A DNA stretch of 64,000 nt from Sphingomonas bisphenolicum (GTDB taxonomy: Bacteria; Pseudomonadota; Alphaproteobacteria; Sphingomonadales; Sphingomonadaceae), in the NCBI RefSeq assembly GCF_024349785.1, contig NZ_AP018817.1, positions 837,501 to 901,500 on the forward strand, in the 5' to 3' direction. The notes beneath the pieces are model-generated. The model was not told the origin of the DNA. It did not search any database and worked only from the letters and a program-made list of their open reading frames with translations. Below are positions 1 through 8,623 of this stretch, in pieces. Numbering within the stretch: the first letter of the stretch is position 1; each line of letters opens with the position of its first letter. Both the position numbers and the translations under genes were made by a program.

Positions 1-366
1 GTCGAGCTCGTCAACGCGCTCGAACAGGAGAAGGCCCAGGGCAAGGCGGGCCAGATCGCCGGAAGGCTCGCCCACTCCGATCTCGTGATCCTCGACGAAC
101 TTGGCTATCTGCCGTTCAGCGCCTCAGGCGGTGCACTGCTGTTCCACCTGCTGAGCAAACTCTACGAGCGCACCAGCGTCATCATCACCACTAACCTGAG
201 CTTCAGCGAATGGGCCACCGTCTTCGGTGACGCCAAAATGACCACCGCGCTCCTCGATCGGCTCACCCATCACTGCCACATCCTTGAGACCGGGAACGAC
301 AGCTTCCGCTTCAAGAACAGCTCGGCTCAGCAGCCCAAAACCAGAAAGGAGAAAACCCCATCTTGA
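1..366 (+). CDS. istB: IS21-family helper ATPase IstB, C-terminal part (5' end outside window)
   Basis: Frame is open from base 1 and gives 121 visible residues before the TGA. The Walker B stretch [12 protein letters not shown] (visible residues 28-39) and the sensor-like [13 protein letters not shown] segment are typical of IstB, the AAA+ helper that works with the IstA transposase of IS21 elements. The N-terminal Walker A lies before the window. The gene is followed directly by repeated GGGTCACTTCTC motifs that look like the IS right end, so it belongs to an insertion sequence whose istA would lie upstream. Family assignment is firm; activity of the element cannot be judged. Confidence 0.92.
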   Translation, partial: VELVNALEQEKAQGKAGQIAGRLAHSDLVILDELGYLPFSASGGALLFHLLSKLYERTSVIITTNLSFSEWATVFGDAKMTTALLDRLTHHCHILETGNDSFRFKNSSAQQPKTRKEKTPS

Positions 367-450
367 CCCACCCCTGACATCCGAAACATAATCGCAAGGT
401 GGGTCACTTCTCGATGAAAACCCCGGGTCACTTCTCAGCAGCAATCAACA
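367..450 (+). repeat. Right terminal region of the IS21-type element
   Basis: The 12-base motif GGGTCACTTCTC occurs at 401-412 and again at 425-436, as expected for the multiple subterminal transposase-binding repeats of IS21 elements. The sequence ...GCAATCAACA ends in CA at 450; IS21 ends characteristically begin with TG and finish with CA, so 450 is the likely outer edge. The left end and target duplication are outside the window. Confidence 0.72.
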
Positions 451-494
451 CACCCGTGGATTTGGGAATTCGGGGTACCTGAAGGTATCTTTGT

Positions 495-527
495 GGGTAT
501 CGGCCAACATGGCCACGGGAGATACCC
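495..527 (+). repeat. Inverted repeat ahead of the integrase remnant
   Basis: GGGTATC (495-501) and GATACCC (521-527) are perfect 7-base inverted arms enclosing a smaller GGCC...GGCC pair, just before ATG 530. GGTATC also occurs directly repeated a few bases upstream. It could be an integrase operator or part of an old attachment region; nothing in the window decides between these. Confidence 0.4.
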
Positions 528-529
528 TC

Positions 530-668
530 ATGGCACTTTCAGCCCTCGCGCTGGCCAAAGCGAAACCCCGAGAAAAGCTCTACGAGCTGGCGGACGGGCA
601 TGGACTGGTGACACCTCAAGGCGGTCGCTACTGGCGCATGAATTATCGTTTCGACGGCAAGGCCAAGA
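530..668 (+). pseudogene. Tyrosine integrase (DUF4102-type), N-terminal remnant
   Basis: From ATG 530 the translation begins MALSALALAKAKPREK and continues through YELADGHGL and YWRMNYRFDGKAK, the usual start of the DUF4102 arm-binding domain of phage/island tyrosine integrases. Homology stops after about 46 residues near 668, where IS5-type sequence begins in the opposite orientation; an accidental frame continues to 706. No catalytic R-H-R-Y domain follows, so this is a truncated remnant. It implies that a genomic island or prophage once sat here. The same frame is open from TTG 491, but the family N-terminus fits 530. Confidence 0.72.
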
Positions 669-830
669 CCGGTCGTAGCGCGTCGCGACCCGTCGCCAGT
701 CCTTGAGGCGGCCGAACATGATCTCGATGCGGTTGCGCCATTTGTAGCGGCGCTTGTCGTGTTTGACGGCCTTGTTCCGAGATTTGCGACCGGGGATGCA
801 GGGGGGATATCCTTTTCCCCTAAAGCATCG
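669..830 (-). pseudogene. IS5-family transposase fragment, frameshifted
   Basis: Read on the minus strand, SDALGEKDIPP in one frame passes into PPCIPGRKSRNK and then RYKWRNRIEIMFGRLKDW and RRVATRYDR in the next, which is the C-terminal part of an IS5-type DDE transposase including the conserved glutamate region. The shift falls in a run of six G (plus strand, about 802-807) where seven would keep the frame. The copy lacks its N-terminal half and its extreme C-terminus. It has replaced the rest of the integrase gene. The unexplained bases 831-900 may be more of the same element. Confidence 0.68.
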
Positions 831-901
831 CTCCGGCGACCCTGCCAGCGCCTTGGCCCGTTCGCGCATAAGGCAGGACGGGTCGGCATGTCGATCACTC
901 C

Positions 902-934
902 AAAAATATGGCCCACCCCTTGCGAGGTGGGCCA
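902..934 (-). terminator. Rho-independent terminator of the Fiu-like receptor gene
   Basis: Arms TGGCCCACC (909-917) and GGTGGGCCA (926-934) form a perfect 9-bp stem with an 8-base loop. Read on the minus strand it is followed by a T-rich tract (TATTTTTG). It starts 28 bases beyond the receptor stop codon. Confidence 0.82.
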
Positions 935-961
935 TCTTACCCCCGAGGAGGGCGGGCAAGC

Positions 962-3409
962 TCAATATTTGATGTTGAGGGTCGCGATCGCCGTCCGCCC
1001 GACCGCCTGGTTGGCATAATGGGCGGCATAGGCCTTGTCGTAATAACGTTTGTTGAAGACGTTGTTGACGTTGACCTGCAGGTTCACCGCGTCGCTGAAG
1101 CTGTACGACGCATTGCCGTCGAAGCGCCAGTAGCTGGGCACCATGCGGGCCAGTTCCTTGGTGATGACGACCGCGCCGTTGGTGATGGTGCGCAGGTCAG
1201 AATAGCCGCCATAGACCTTGCTCATGTAGATCGCGCCACCACCGATGGTGAAGGCCGGCGTCACCTTATAGTTGGTGAAGGCGGTGAAGCTGTGCTTGGG
1301 CGTGTTCGGGAACTGCTTGCCGGTATTGACCGACGGTGCATAGAGCGTGACACCGCTGACGGTGGTCGCCGTAAAGCCGCCGTCGACGATCTCGGAGTCC
1401 ATATAGGTGTAGCCGCCAAAGACGTTCCATTCCGGCGTGATATTGCCGTTGAACCCGACTTCGATGCCCTTGATGAGGCGTTCGCCGATAAAGGCGACGG
1501 TACCGGCATCGTTGGTGGCGCGGGCATTCTTGGTTTCTGTGCGGAACGCCGCCAGCGTCAGCGCCAGGCTGTCGTTGAACAGATTGGCCTTGGCGCCGAT
1601 TTCATAGGATTTGGTCTTTTCCACCTTGAGCGCGTCGGTCAGCGCCTGGCTGGTGGTGTTGAGCGCATTGCCCTCCGCGCCGTTCGCGATGAACGAACCG
1701 GGAGGCGTCGCGGCGGTCGAGGTCGACGCGTAGATGCTGCTGCTTTCCGTCGGCTTGAAGACGATGCCGGCCTGATAGGTCCACAGGTCGTCCTCGCGCT
1801 CCAGGACGATCCGGTTGGCGGTTGCGGTCGCGGCGAGGCCGGGGCTGACGGTCGTCTTATACTTGTCGAACCGACCGCCCAGGTTGATCAGCAGCTTGTC
1901 GCTGATGGTGATCGTGTCGAACAGCGACGCCGCCTGGGTCGTGGTCTTGGACATGGTCCAGGTCTTGCGCAGGCTGCGAACGATGGGGGAGACGACCGAC
2001 GAGCCGTCGGCGGCATAGCTGACCCAGGGATCGTTGGGGTTGGGATTATCGACGCTGGTGCAGTTATAGTTCGCGATCGAGATCGCCCCGCAACGGCCGC
2101 CGACGGCGTTGATGCCGGTGGTGATGACGACGCCCGTCTGCGCATTGGAGACATAGGTGCCGTTGGCCGCCTTTTCCTCGCTGAATTCGACGCTGGCGGC
2201 GAAGCTGTTCTTGATGCCGCCGATCGCAAATTCGCCGAACAGGTCGGTCTGGTTCAACAGGCCGTCGGTTTCGCTATAGCGGTTGTTGTTGCGACGCCAG
2301 ACCAGGCCATTGGCGACATTGCCCTGCTGGTCGTCGGGCTGGGTCCAGACATAGCCCTGGGTGCTGCGGCCATAGCGGCTGGTGTTGCGCAGGGTGACGC
2401 CGCCGAAATCATGTTCGGCGCGGATGGTGAAATTGTCGACCTTGGTCTTGCGGAAATCGCGATCCTTCAGGCCATAATAGGCGCCGCGCGGCACGCTGAT
2501 CTTCGCGCCGTCGTCCAGGGCGGTGAAGGTTCGCGCAGGGCCGGTCTCGGTGACGCCGGCGGGGGCGTTGGCGATGGTGTAGAGATAGGGAATGCCCGAA
2601 TCCGGCAGTTCGTCGGTGTCGAGATGATAATAGCTGACGGTCAGGCTGGTCGGGCCATTGAGACCCAGCTTGATCGATGGCGCCACGCCCCAGCGCTTGG
2701 ACCAGATGGCGTCGCGACCGGCGACGTCCTGATCGTGCCACATGGCGTTGAGGCGGAAGCCGACGAAATCGTTGATCGGCTGGTTGATGTCGATCGTCGC
2801 GCGCTTGTAGTCGGCATTGCCGAGACTGCCGCTCGCGGCGATGAACCGGTCCGCCTTCGGCGTCTTGGAAACGAGGTTGAGCGAACCGCCCGCGCCGCCG
2901 CGACCGCCGGTGGTGCTGTCGGAGCCCTTCACCACCTCGATCTGCTCGACGGCGAAGATTTCGCGGCTCTGCGCGCCGACGTCGCGCACGCCGTCCAGAT
3001 AGGTGCTGGCCTGGCTGTCGAAGCCGCGGATGAAGGGGCGGTCGCCCAGTGGATTGCCGCCTTCGCCCGCGCCCAGCGTAATGCCTGGCACGGTGCGCAG
3101 CGCCTCGGTCAGGGACGCCGACGCCGTATCCTTGATGACCGACGCGGGGATGACGGTGATGGATCGCGGCGTATCGACCAGAGGCGCTGTGAACTTGGGC
3201 GAATCCGCCTTGTCGACCTTATAGCCCTGCTCGTCGATTGCGGTGTCGGTAACGACCATGCCGCCCAGCTTGCGGCCCTGCGTTTCGTCGGCGGCCTGAT
3301 CGCCATTCTGTGCGATGGCAGGCGCGGCGGAGATGAAAAGCCCGACACAGCTCAAGGCGAGGAAGCAGGTGGAGGTCGGCGCGCGGTCGCGCATGTTGCT
3401 ATGGTTCAT
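962..3409 (-). CDS. TonB-dependent siderophore receptor, Fiu-like
   Basis: An outer-membrane beta-barrel importer of 815 residues. ATG 3409 is chosen because AAGGGG lies just before it and a signal peptide follows directly (hydrophobic CFLALSCVGLFISAAPAIAQ); the open frame extends 21 codons further without a signal. A plug domain follows, with TPRSITVIPASVI, the RTVPGI segment and IEVVKGSDS...GGSLNLVSK. The barrel ends in IATLNIKY with a terminal aromatic residue, as outer-membrane proteins require. Sequence style fits the Fiu family of monomeric catecholate/siderophore receptors; the actual ligand is not known. It lies 55 bases behind a small gene of unknown function on the same strand, with a hairpin between them. 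Confidence 0.88.
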   Translation of the reverse strand: MNHSNMRDRAPTSTCFLALSCVGLFISAAPAIAQNGDQAADETQGRKLGGMVVTDTAIDEQGYKVDKADSPKFTAPLVDTPRSITVIPASVIKDTASASLTEALRTVPGITLGAGEGGNPLGDRPFIRGFDSQASTYLDGVRDVGAQSREIFAVEQIEVVKGSDSTTGGRGGAGGSLNLVSKTPKADRFIAASGSLGNADYKRATIDINQPINDFVGFRLNAMWHDQDVAGRDAIWSKRWGVAPSIKLGLNGPTSLTVSYYHLDTDELPDSGIPYLYTIANAPAGVTETGPARTFTALDDGAKISVPRGAYYGLKDRDFRKTKVDNFTIRAEHDFGGVTLRNTSRYGRSTQGYVWTQPDDQQGNVANGLVWRRNNNRYSETDGLLNQTDLFGEFAIGGIKNSFAASVEFSEEKAANGTYVSNAQTGVVITTGINAVGGRCGAISIANYNCTSVDNPNPNDPWVSYAADGSSVVSPIVRSLRKTWTMSKTTTQAASLFDTITISDKLLINLGGRFDKYKTTVSPGLAATATANRIVLEREDDLWTYQAGIVFKPTESSSIYASTSTAATPPGSFIANGAEGNALNTTSQALTDALKVEKTKSYEIGAKANLFNDSLALTLAAFRTETKNARATNDAGTVAFIGERLIKGIEVGFNGNITPEWNVFGGYTYMDSEIVDGGFTATTVSGVTLYAPSVNTGKQFPNTPKHSFTAFTNYKVTPAFTIGGGAIYMSKVYGGYSDLRTITNGAVVITKELARMVPSYWRFDGNASYSFSDAVNLQVNVNNVFNKRYYDKAYAAHYANQAVGRTAIATLNIKY

Positions 3410-3429
3410 TATTGCCCCTTTCTGGCGTG

Positions 3430-3456
3430 AAACAAGGAGCCGGTTGGGTCCGGCTC
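3430..3456 (-). terminator. Hairpin between the 200-aa gene and the receptor gene
   Basis: GAGCCGG (3437-3443) and CCGGCTC (3450-3456) pair perfectly around a 6-base loop. On the minus strand the stem is followed by CTTGTTTC, a weak U-tract. It sits 8 bases after the stop of the upstream gene and 27 bases before the receptor start, so it may be a partial terminator that lowers read-through into the receptor. Confidence 0.55.
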
Positions 3457-3464
3457 TGTCGAAA

Positions 3465-4067
3465 TTATCCATGCAGCCGGGCAGCGGATGCGTTGCGCGG
3501 CAGAAGTGGTGCTGCGCGATACCAGCCGTGGCGCACGCGCTGGATCAGACCGTCCTTGCAAAAACGGCTCACGGATTGGCGCGAGACGCCGGCTTCGGCG
3601 AAATCATGGGTGCTCGCAATCTCCCGTGCCCGAACGAGGGAAAGCGCGCGATTGCGTGCCATTCCCGTCATAGGGCGATCCTTTGCAGTCTGGATTTTAC
3701 CGCGCGCGCGACCAGGTGCCGCACTCTGCAAAACCGCCATCGGCAGGCAGATGCCGGCCTCGCGCAAAATCGCGGCGCATTGGAGCAACGCCGCGCGATC
3801 CTGTTCGTCCCCACCCACATATGCGCGACCGGCCAGGCGCTGCGCAGCGGCAAGATCGGCCAGAAGTGCAACCTCGCCGTCGCTGATGAACCTGGCGCCA
3901 GGCGGAAAGATTGTCAGGCCGCGACCGCGGGCCAGCGCAGACAGCCGTGCGAAAGCCTGCCGGTCATCGGCGACATGGCGCAGTTCGAAGTCGCCACGGC
4001 CCCGCAGGCAGGCGATGGCCTGTTTTTCATGGATATTGCGTCGATTGAGCGCACGGCCCGACATCAT
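3465..4067 (-). CDS. Protein of unknown function with a helix-turn-helix-like C-terminus
   Basis: The product is 200 residues and not assigned to a family. The central part (ARGRGLTIFPPGARF then SDGEVALLADLAAAQRLAGR) looks like ordinary folded protein. The C-terminal 45 residues contain AEAGVSRQSVSRFCKDGL and IQRVRHGWYRA, which resemble a winged-helix recognition region of the kind seen in AbiEi-type and other small regulators. ATG 4067 is preceded by GGAGGGGG at good spacing. Its position directly upstream of a siderophore receptor and divergent from a two-component system suggests an iron-linked or regulatory role, but that is inference only. Confidence 0.68.
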   Translation of the reverse strand: MMSGRALNRRNIHEKQAIACLRGRGDFELRHVADDRQAFARLSALARGRGLTIFPPGARFISDGEVALLADLAAAQRLAGRAYVGGDEQDRAALLQCAAILREAGICLPMAVLQSAAPGRARGKIQTAKDRPMTGMARNRALSLVRAREIASTHDFAEAGVSRQSVSRFCKDGLIQRVRHGWYRAAPLLPRNASAARLHG

Positions 4068-4159
4068 GCCTCACCCCCTCCGATCGCCATGGGCCGGGCG
4101 ATCGGCACGCCGAAGCATACACCTGAGATAACCGCGTTGCCCGCCATTTCAGCCCCATA

Positions 4160-4187
4160 TTGCGAACGATAATAATAATGACTCGCA
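4160..4187. promoter_or_regulatory. Candidate Fur-type operator in a divergent promoter region
   Basis: TGCGA (4161-4165) and TCGCA (4183-4187) are inverted arms around the AT-rich core CGATAATAATAATGAC. The core matches about 14 of 19 positions of the classical Fur consensus when aligned by eye. The site is about 95 bases from each of the two divergent starts (4067 and 4289). Confidence 0.42.
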
Positions 4188-4288
4188 GATGGCGCGTCTT
4201 TACTGATACGGCGCGACAGGTCCATCAATTCGGGAAACATTGGGAAATCGTATAGAAATGCCAATGTTAAATGGGGGGAGTTTGACGC

Positions 4289-5008
4289 ATGGAGGATAGG
4301 AATGAGCAGGCGGGTGCGATGCGGATATTGCTGCTGGAAGACGATCAGGACATGCGGGACTATCTCGCACGCGGACTGAAGGAGCTGGGCCACCATGTCG
4401 TCGTCGAGGGCGAGGGCAAGGCGGCGCTGGCGCGCACGCTGGCGGAAGCCTTCGACATCCTCGTGCTGGATCGCATGGTGCCGGGCCTGGACGGCCTGAC
4501 GGTGCTCAAGCTCGCGCGCAACGCGGGGTGCCAGTCGCCCGCGATCATCCTGTCGGCCATGTCCGGCATCGAAGACCGCGTTGCCGGGCTGGAAGGCGGC
4601 GCGGACGATTATCTGATCAAGCCCTTCGCCTTCGCTGAACTGGCGGCGCGGCTTGGGGCGCTGGCGCGGCGACCGCCGCCGGGCGACAGGGCGGAAGCGC
4701 AGCTTATGTTGTGCGTTGGCGGTATCGAACTGGATCTGATACGCCGAACCGTAAAGCGGTCCGGCCGGATCATCGACCTGCAGCCGCGCGAGTTCAGCCT
4801 GCTCGAATATCTGCTGCGCAACCCCGACCGGCTGGTAACGCGGACCATGCTTCTGGATCGGGTGTGGAATTTCGGCTTCGATCCCAAAACGAACATCGTC
4901 GAGACGCATATGAGTCGATTGCGCACGAAGCTGAACGAGGGCGGGGCCGAAAATCTGATCCGCACCATTCGCGGCTCTGGCTATATGATCGTCAGCAGCG
5001 CGTCGTAG
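4289..5008 (+). CDS. Two-component response regulator, OmpR/PhoB family
   Basis: A 239-residue DNA-binding regulator. The receiver begins MRILLLEDDQDMRDYL (residues 11-26) with acidic pocket D18/D19 and phosphoacceptor D61 in FDILVLDRMVPGLDG; the conserved lysine is in DDYLIKPFAFAEL. A C-terminal winged helix follows (LQPREFSLLEYLLRNP, then VETHMSRLRTKL and IRTIRGSGYMI). The start at 4289 is chosen because GGGGGGAG lies 8 bases before it; an internal ATG at 4319 would begin exactly at the receiver. The stop is 9 bases before the sensor kinase start, so the two form an operon. The setting between two siderophore receptors recalls PfeR/PirR of Pseudomonas; the target genes are inferred. Confidence 0.9.
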   Translation: MEDRNEQAGAMRILLLEDDQDMRDYLARGLKELGHHVVVEGEGKAALARTLAEAFDILVLDRMVPGLDGLTVLKLARNAGCQSPAIILSAMSGIEDRVAGLEGGADDYLIKPFAFAELAARLGALARRPPPGDRAEAQLMLCVGGIELDLIRRTVKRSGRIIDLQPREFSLLEYLLRNPDRLVTRTMLLDRVWNFGFDPKTNIVETHMSRLRTKLNEGGAENLIRTIRGSGYMIVSSAS

Positions 5009-5017
5009 GTCGTGGTC

Positions 5018-6397
5018 ATGCCCCGGACGATCAAAGGCCTGTCCATCCTGTCGGCCGGCATATCGGGCCTGGTGACTCTGGCTCTGGGCGCGGTCGCCAT
5101 CTTCATCTCCCATCATGAGATCGAGGCGCAGATCGACCATCGCCTCGAAATGGAGATGGATGCGCTACTCGATTATCACACCACCAACGGCGCGGCCTCT
5201 CTGGCGCGACTGGTGCGCCTGCGTGACGGCGGCGCGACGAACGGCACCGGCTATCTCGCGGACAGCGGCGCTGACGGGCGCTTGATGCTCTACGCCCTGG
5301 CCGATGCCCAGGGACGGCGGCTCGCCGGCAGTCTGATCCCGCACATTCCGCCGACCGGCTGGAGCGAGTTCCTGCCTATCCGTCGGCCGGACGGGTCCAA
5401 AGGCGTGGCGCAGGCGCTCAGCCGTCCATTGCCCGATGGCGGTCAGATCGTGGTCGCCGGCGATCGCGATGCGCTCAGCCGCGCCGACGACCGCATCCTG
5501 ATCGCCGCGCTGGTGGGGCTGGGCATCATTCTGTTGACGGGCACGGTCAGTACGATCGCCTTCGGCCGGCTGGTCCGGCGCCGCCTGGTTCTGATCAGCG
5601 GGACGGCGCAGGGCATTATCGAGGGCGACTATACCCGTCGCATTCCGATCGACGGTTCGGGCAGCGAGTTCGATCGCATCTCCACCATTCTCAACAGGAT
5701 GCTCGGGCGGATCGACATGCTGATGCGCTCGTTGCGTCAGGTGTCCAGCGACATCGCGCACGACATGCGAACGCCGCTGGGGCGCATCCGGCAGGATATG
5801 GAAGCCCTGCTGCTGGAGGCGCCCGACGATGCGACCACACAGACCCTGGAGCGGACGATCGCGGACATGGACGCGTTACTCGATCTGTTCGCAGCTTTGC
5901 TGGGCGTTTCCGAAGTGCAGGGGCTGGCGGTGCGCAAACGCTTCGTTCCGCTTTCCTTGTCCGATATCCTCGGCGAAATCGTCGAAGCCTATCGTCCCGC
6001 CTTCGATGACGAGGGGCGGGCGATCACAGCGTCCCTGACGGACGTGACGATATCCGGCGATGCCCAGCTACTCAAACGCGCCGTCGCCAACATGCTGGAA
6101 AATATTCTTGCCCATGCGGGCGACGGCGCCGACGCCACGATTGCGCTCATGTCCGCCGGTGACGAGGCCATCCTGACCATCAGCGACGATGGATCGGGCA
6201 TCGCGGCGGACGATCGCGACCGCATTTTCGAGCGGCTTGTGCGCCTCGATCCCACACGATCGAAGCCGGGGCACGGCCTGGGCCTGAGCATGGTGAAGGC
6301 GATCATCCACGCCCATCGCGGCACAATCGACATCATGCCGTCGGACCAGGGGCTTTGCTTCATGATCAGGATTCCGGCGCTGCCCTCAAAAGCATGA
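5018..6397 (+). CDS. Membrane sensor histidine kinase
   Basis: 459 residues from ATG 5018 (GTG 5012 is also possible). TM1 spans about residues 7-31 and TM2 about 160-182, leaving a periplasmic sensor of roughly 125 residues. A HAMP linker follows, then the HisKA H-box VSSDIAHDMRTPLGRI with H248, the N-box ANMLENILAHAG (about 357-368), the G1 box ISDDGSGIAADD and the G2 box GHGLGLSMVKA. It should phosphorylate the regulator encoded just upstream. The periplasmic domain has no motif I recognise, so the signal is unknown. Context suggests a ferric-siderophore or metal cue. Confidence 0.9.
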   Translation: MPRTIKGLSILSAGISGLVTLALGAVAIFISHHEIEAQIDHRLEMEMDALLDYHTTNGAASLARLVRLRDGGATNGTGYLADSGADGRLMLYALADAQGRRLAGSLIPHIPPTGWSEFLPIRRPDGSKGVAQALSRPLPDGGQIVVAGDRDALSRADDRILIAALVGLGIILLTGTVSTIAFGRLVRRRLVLISGTAQGIIEGDYTRRIPIDGSGSEFDRISTILNRMLGRIDMLMRSLRQVSSDIAHDMRTPLGRIRQDMEALLLEAPDDATTQTLERTIADMDALLDLFAALLGVSEVQGLAVRKRFVPLSLSDILGEIVEAYRPAFDDEGRAITASLTDVTISGDAQLLKRAVANMLENILAHAGDGADATIALMSAGDEAILTISDDGSGIAADDRDRIFERLVRLDPTRSKPGHGLGLSMVKAIIHAHRGTIDIMPSDQGLCFMIRIPALPSKA

Positions 6398-6470
6398 TTT
6401 TCCCGCAAGAAAGGCGGAACCGAAAGGCGACGGATCGGCCTCCAGTCCCGCATGTCCTTGCATTTGGATC

Positions 6471-8600
6471 CTAGAAGTCCACCGTCGCCGACAGCCAGAG
6501 CCGGCGCCCTTCCTGGTTGATGGAATAGGCTGGCGTATAGGCGGTCGTCGGGCCGTTCGGATATGGCACATAGGCCGCATAGTCGGTATCGAGGATATTG
6601 TAGACCGTCGCCGCGAGGCGGAAGGCCGGTGCGATCTGGTACGAACCGCCGAGGTGGAACACCTCATAGCTGCGGAAATCGCCCACGGCCGCCTGCTGGG
6701 CATTATTGCCGCGGTAGCGGCTGGACCGTATTTCGGCGCGCGCCCACATGCTCGCCCTGTCGCCCAGCTTCCAGCGCAGGTTTCCGTTCAGCATATGCTT
6801 GGGCATACCCACCAGCGGCAGGCCTTGCTCCGCACCGCTCAGTTGTTCGGTTTCCGTATAGGTATAGTTGACCGACAACGAGACGACGGGCGTGAAGGCG
6901 AAGCGGGTCGCCACTTCGACGCCGCGGGTGCGGGCCTTGTCGATGTTGATCGACTGACCGAGCAGGTCGACGGTCGGGAAGGGGCCTACGTCCAGGCAAC
7001 CGGGGCGGTTGGGATTGCCTGCGAACTGGCAGTTGGGAATGCCGGGGCCGGACGCGATCTTGTCATCGAAGTCATTGTTGAACAGGGTGACATTGCCGCT
7101 GAAGAAGCCCTGTCCGTCATAATAGAGGCCCGCTTCATAGCTGGTGCTGGTTTCCGGCGTCAGGCCCGGCGTCCCGATCAGCGGGATGCGACCCTGACCG
7201 CCGAAGCCGACGATGCCTTCGGCGATCTGTTCGACGCGCGGGGTCTTGAATCCCCGGCTGACGCCGCCCTTCAGCGTCAGCACATCGTTGATATTCCACA
7301 CAGCATAAGCGCGCGGCGACCATTTGTTGCCGAAGGTCGAATGGTCGTCATAGCGCGCGCCGCCGGTAATGTTGAACCCGTCCGTCACGGTCAGCGTCGC
7401 TTCGGCAAAACCCGCCCATTGGGTGAATGTGAATGGTTCGGGCGCCACACCCTCGACCATCCGCGCCTTCCAATATTGGCCGCCCACGGTGAAGGCGACC
7501 GGACCGAACTTGCCCGCGAAGCGCGAATCCACAATGTCGTTGCGCGCTTCCAATGTCCGCGCACTGCCCGGCGTCGCGCCTGGCGTACCATTGGGGATCA
7601 GGCGGCCGATCGTCTCGGTATCGTTGCGGGTCAGCGTCGTGTCGAGTTGGCCGAAGCCCATGCGCCAGCTATGCGCCAGCACATAATTGGTGCGATTGAA
7701 CCGTTGCTCCGGTGCGTAGCCGCCCGACCCCAACGTGCCCAATTGTCCGCTGCTATTGTCGTAGCTTTGTTCATTGCGGTCATATTCGATCCACAGGTCA
7801 TGATCGGCTTGGGGCGTGATGCTCAGGCGCCCGCCATAGGTATAGACGTCCGACCGCACGGGGTTGCGGCCCAGCGTCAGCGCCGGGTCGCCGGGAATGT
7901 CGATATTCGACCCCTCCCGATGGAAGACGCTGCCACGCAAGGTCAGCCCGACCAGATCCCTGACGATCGGTCCCTGGGCGAAGCCGTTGATCGACTGGAT
8001 ATTGCCGAAGCGATCGTCGCCCTGGATCGTGCTTTCGGCGCTTGCGGTGCCCACCCAGCGGTTGCCGACCTTGCGCGTGATGATGTTGACCACGCCGCCC
8101 ATCGCATCCGAGCCGTAAAGGGTCGACATCGGCCCGCGCACCACTTCGATGCGATCGATCGCGGAAAAGGGCGGCAGAAAGCTGGTGGAGGTTTCGCCGA
8201 AACCATTGGGCGTGACCCCGCCCGGCGCATTCTGGCGGCGGCCGTCGATCAGGACCAGCGTATAGTCGCTGGGCATCCCGCGGATCGAGATATTGAGGCC
8301 GCCGGTCTTGCCCGCCTCCCCGCCGACATCGACGCCCTGCACGTCCTGCAGGGCTTCGGCCAGGCTGCCGAAGCGCTTCTCCTGCAATTCCTCGCGGCCC
8401 AGCACGGTGATGCTGGCGGGGGCTTCGACGATATTCTGCTCATAGCCTGCCGCCGTCACAACGATTGCGCCCGATTGGTCGTCGCCTGCCACGGGCGCCG
8501 CATCAGCCGCGAGCGCTGGGGCAGACAGGGCACATGCGAGGACCATGAGGCTGGCCTGCAGCCCAGAAGGACGCGGCGAACATAAGGCAGAAGCAAACAT
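6471..8600 (-). CDS. TonB-dependent receptor, CirA/FepA-like catecholate siderophore type
   Basis: 709 residues with a signal peptide ending near ALSAPALAAD. A TonB-box-like stretch GAIVVTAAGYEQ is followed by a plug with EAPASITVLGREEL, LAEALQDVQGVDV, GGLNISIRGMPSDYTLVLID and IDRIEVVRGPMSTLYGSDAMGG. These are the hallmarks of the CirA/FepA group that takes up linear and cyclic catecholates. The barrel ends in LWLSATVDF with terminal F. GGGGGT precedes ATG 8600. It converges on the sensor kinase gene (73 bases between stops) and has its own promoter region with a perfect palindrome at 8624-8636. Ligand not determinable. Confidence 0.88.
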   Translation of the reverse strand: MFASALCSPRPSGLQASLMVLACALSAPALAADAAPVAGDDQSGAIVVTAAGYEQNIVEAPASITVLGREELQEKRFGSLAEALQDVQGVDVGGEAGKTGGLNISIRGMPSDYTLVLIDGRRQNAPGGVTPNGFGETSTSFLPPFSAIDRIEVVRGPMSTLYGSDAMGGVVNIITRKVGNRWVGTASAESTIQGDDRFGNIQSINGFAQGPIVRDLVGLTLRGSVFHREGSNIDIPGDPALTLGRNPVRSDVYTYGGRLSITPQADHDLWIEYDRNEQSYDNSSGQLGTLGSGGYAPEQRFNRTNYVLAHSWRMGFGQLDTTLTRNDTETIGRLIPNGTPGATPGSARTLEARNDIVDSRFAGKFGPVAFTVGGQYWKARMVEGVAPEPFTFTQWAGFAEATLTVTDGFNITGGARYDDHSTFGNKWSPRAYAVWNINDVLTLKGGVSRGFKTPRVEQIAEGIVGFGGQGRIPLIGTPGLTPETSTSYEAGLYYDGQGFFSGNVTLFNNDFDDKIASGPGIPNCQFAGNPNRPGCLDVGPFPTVDLLGQSINIDKARTRGVEVATRFAFTPVVSLSVNYTYTETEQLSGAEQGLPLVGMPKHMLNGNLRWKLGDRASMWARAEIRSSRYRGNNAQQAAVGDFRSYEVFHLGGSYQIAPAFRLAATVYNILDTDYAAYVPYPNGPTTAYTPAYSINQEGRRLWLSATVDF

Positions 8601-8623
8601 GGAAGACCCCCAAAACTAATATT

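Noticed and set aside
908..3430. 840-codon open frame on the plus strand
   Set aside because: It is antisense to the Fiu-like receptor; the translation is low in complexity (rich in G, A, D, R) with no domain, as expected opposite a GC-rich gene.
4064..5140. 358-codon open frame on the minus strand
   Set aside because: Antisense to the response regulator, which has a complete receiver and DNA-binding domain.
6654..8585. 643-codon open frame on the plus strand
   Set aside because: Antisense to the CirA-like receptor, whose signal peptide, plug and terminal phenylalanine are clear.
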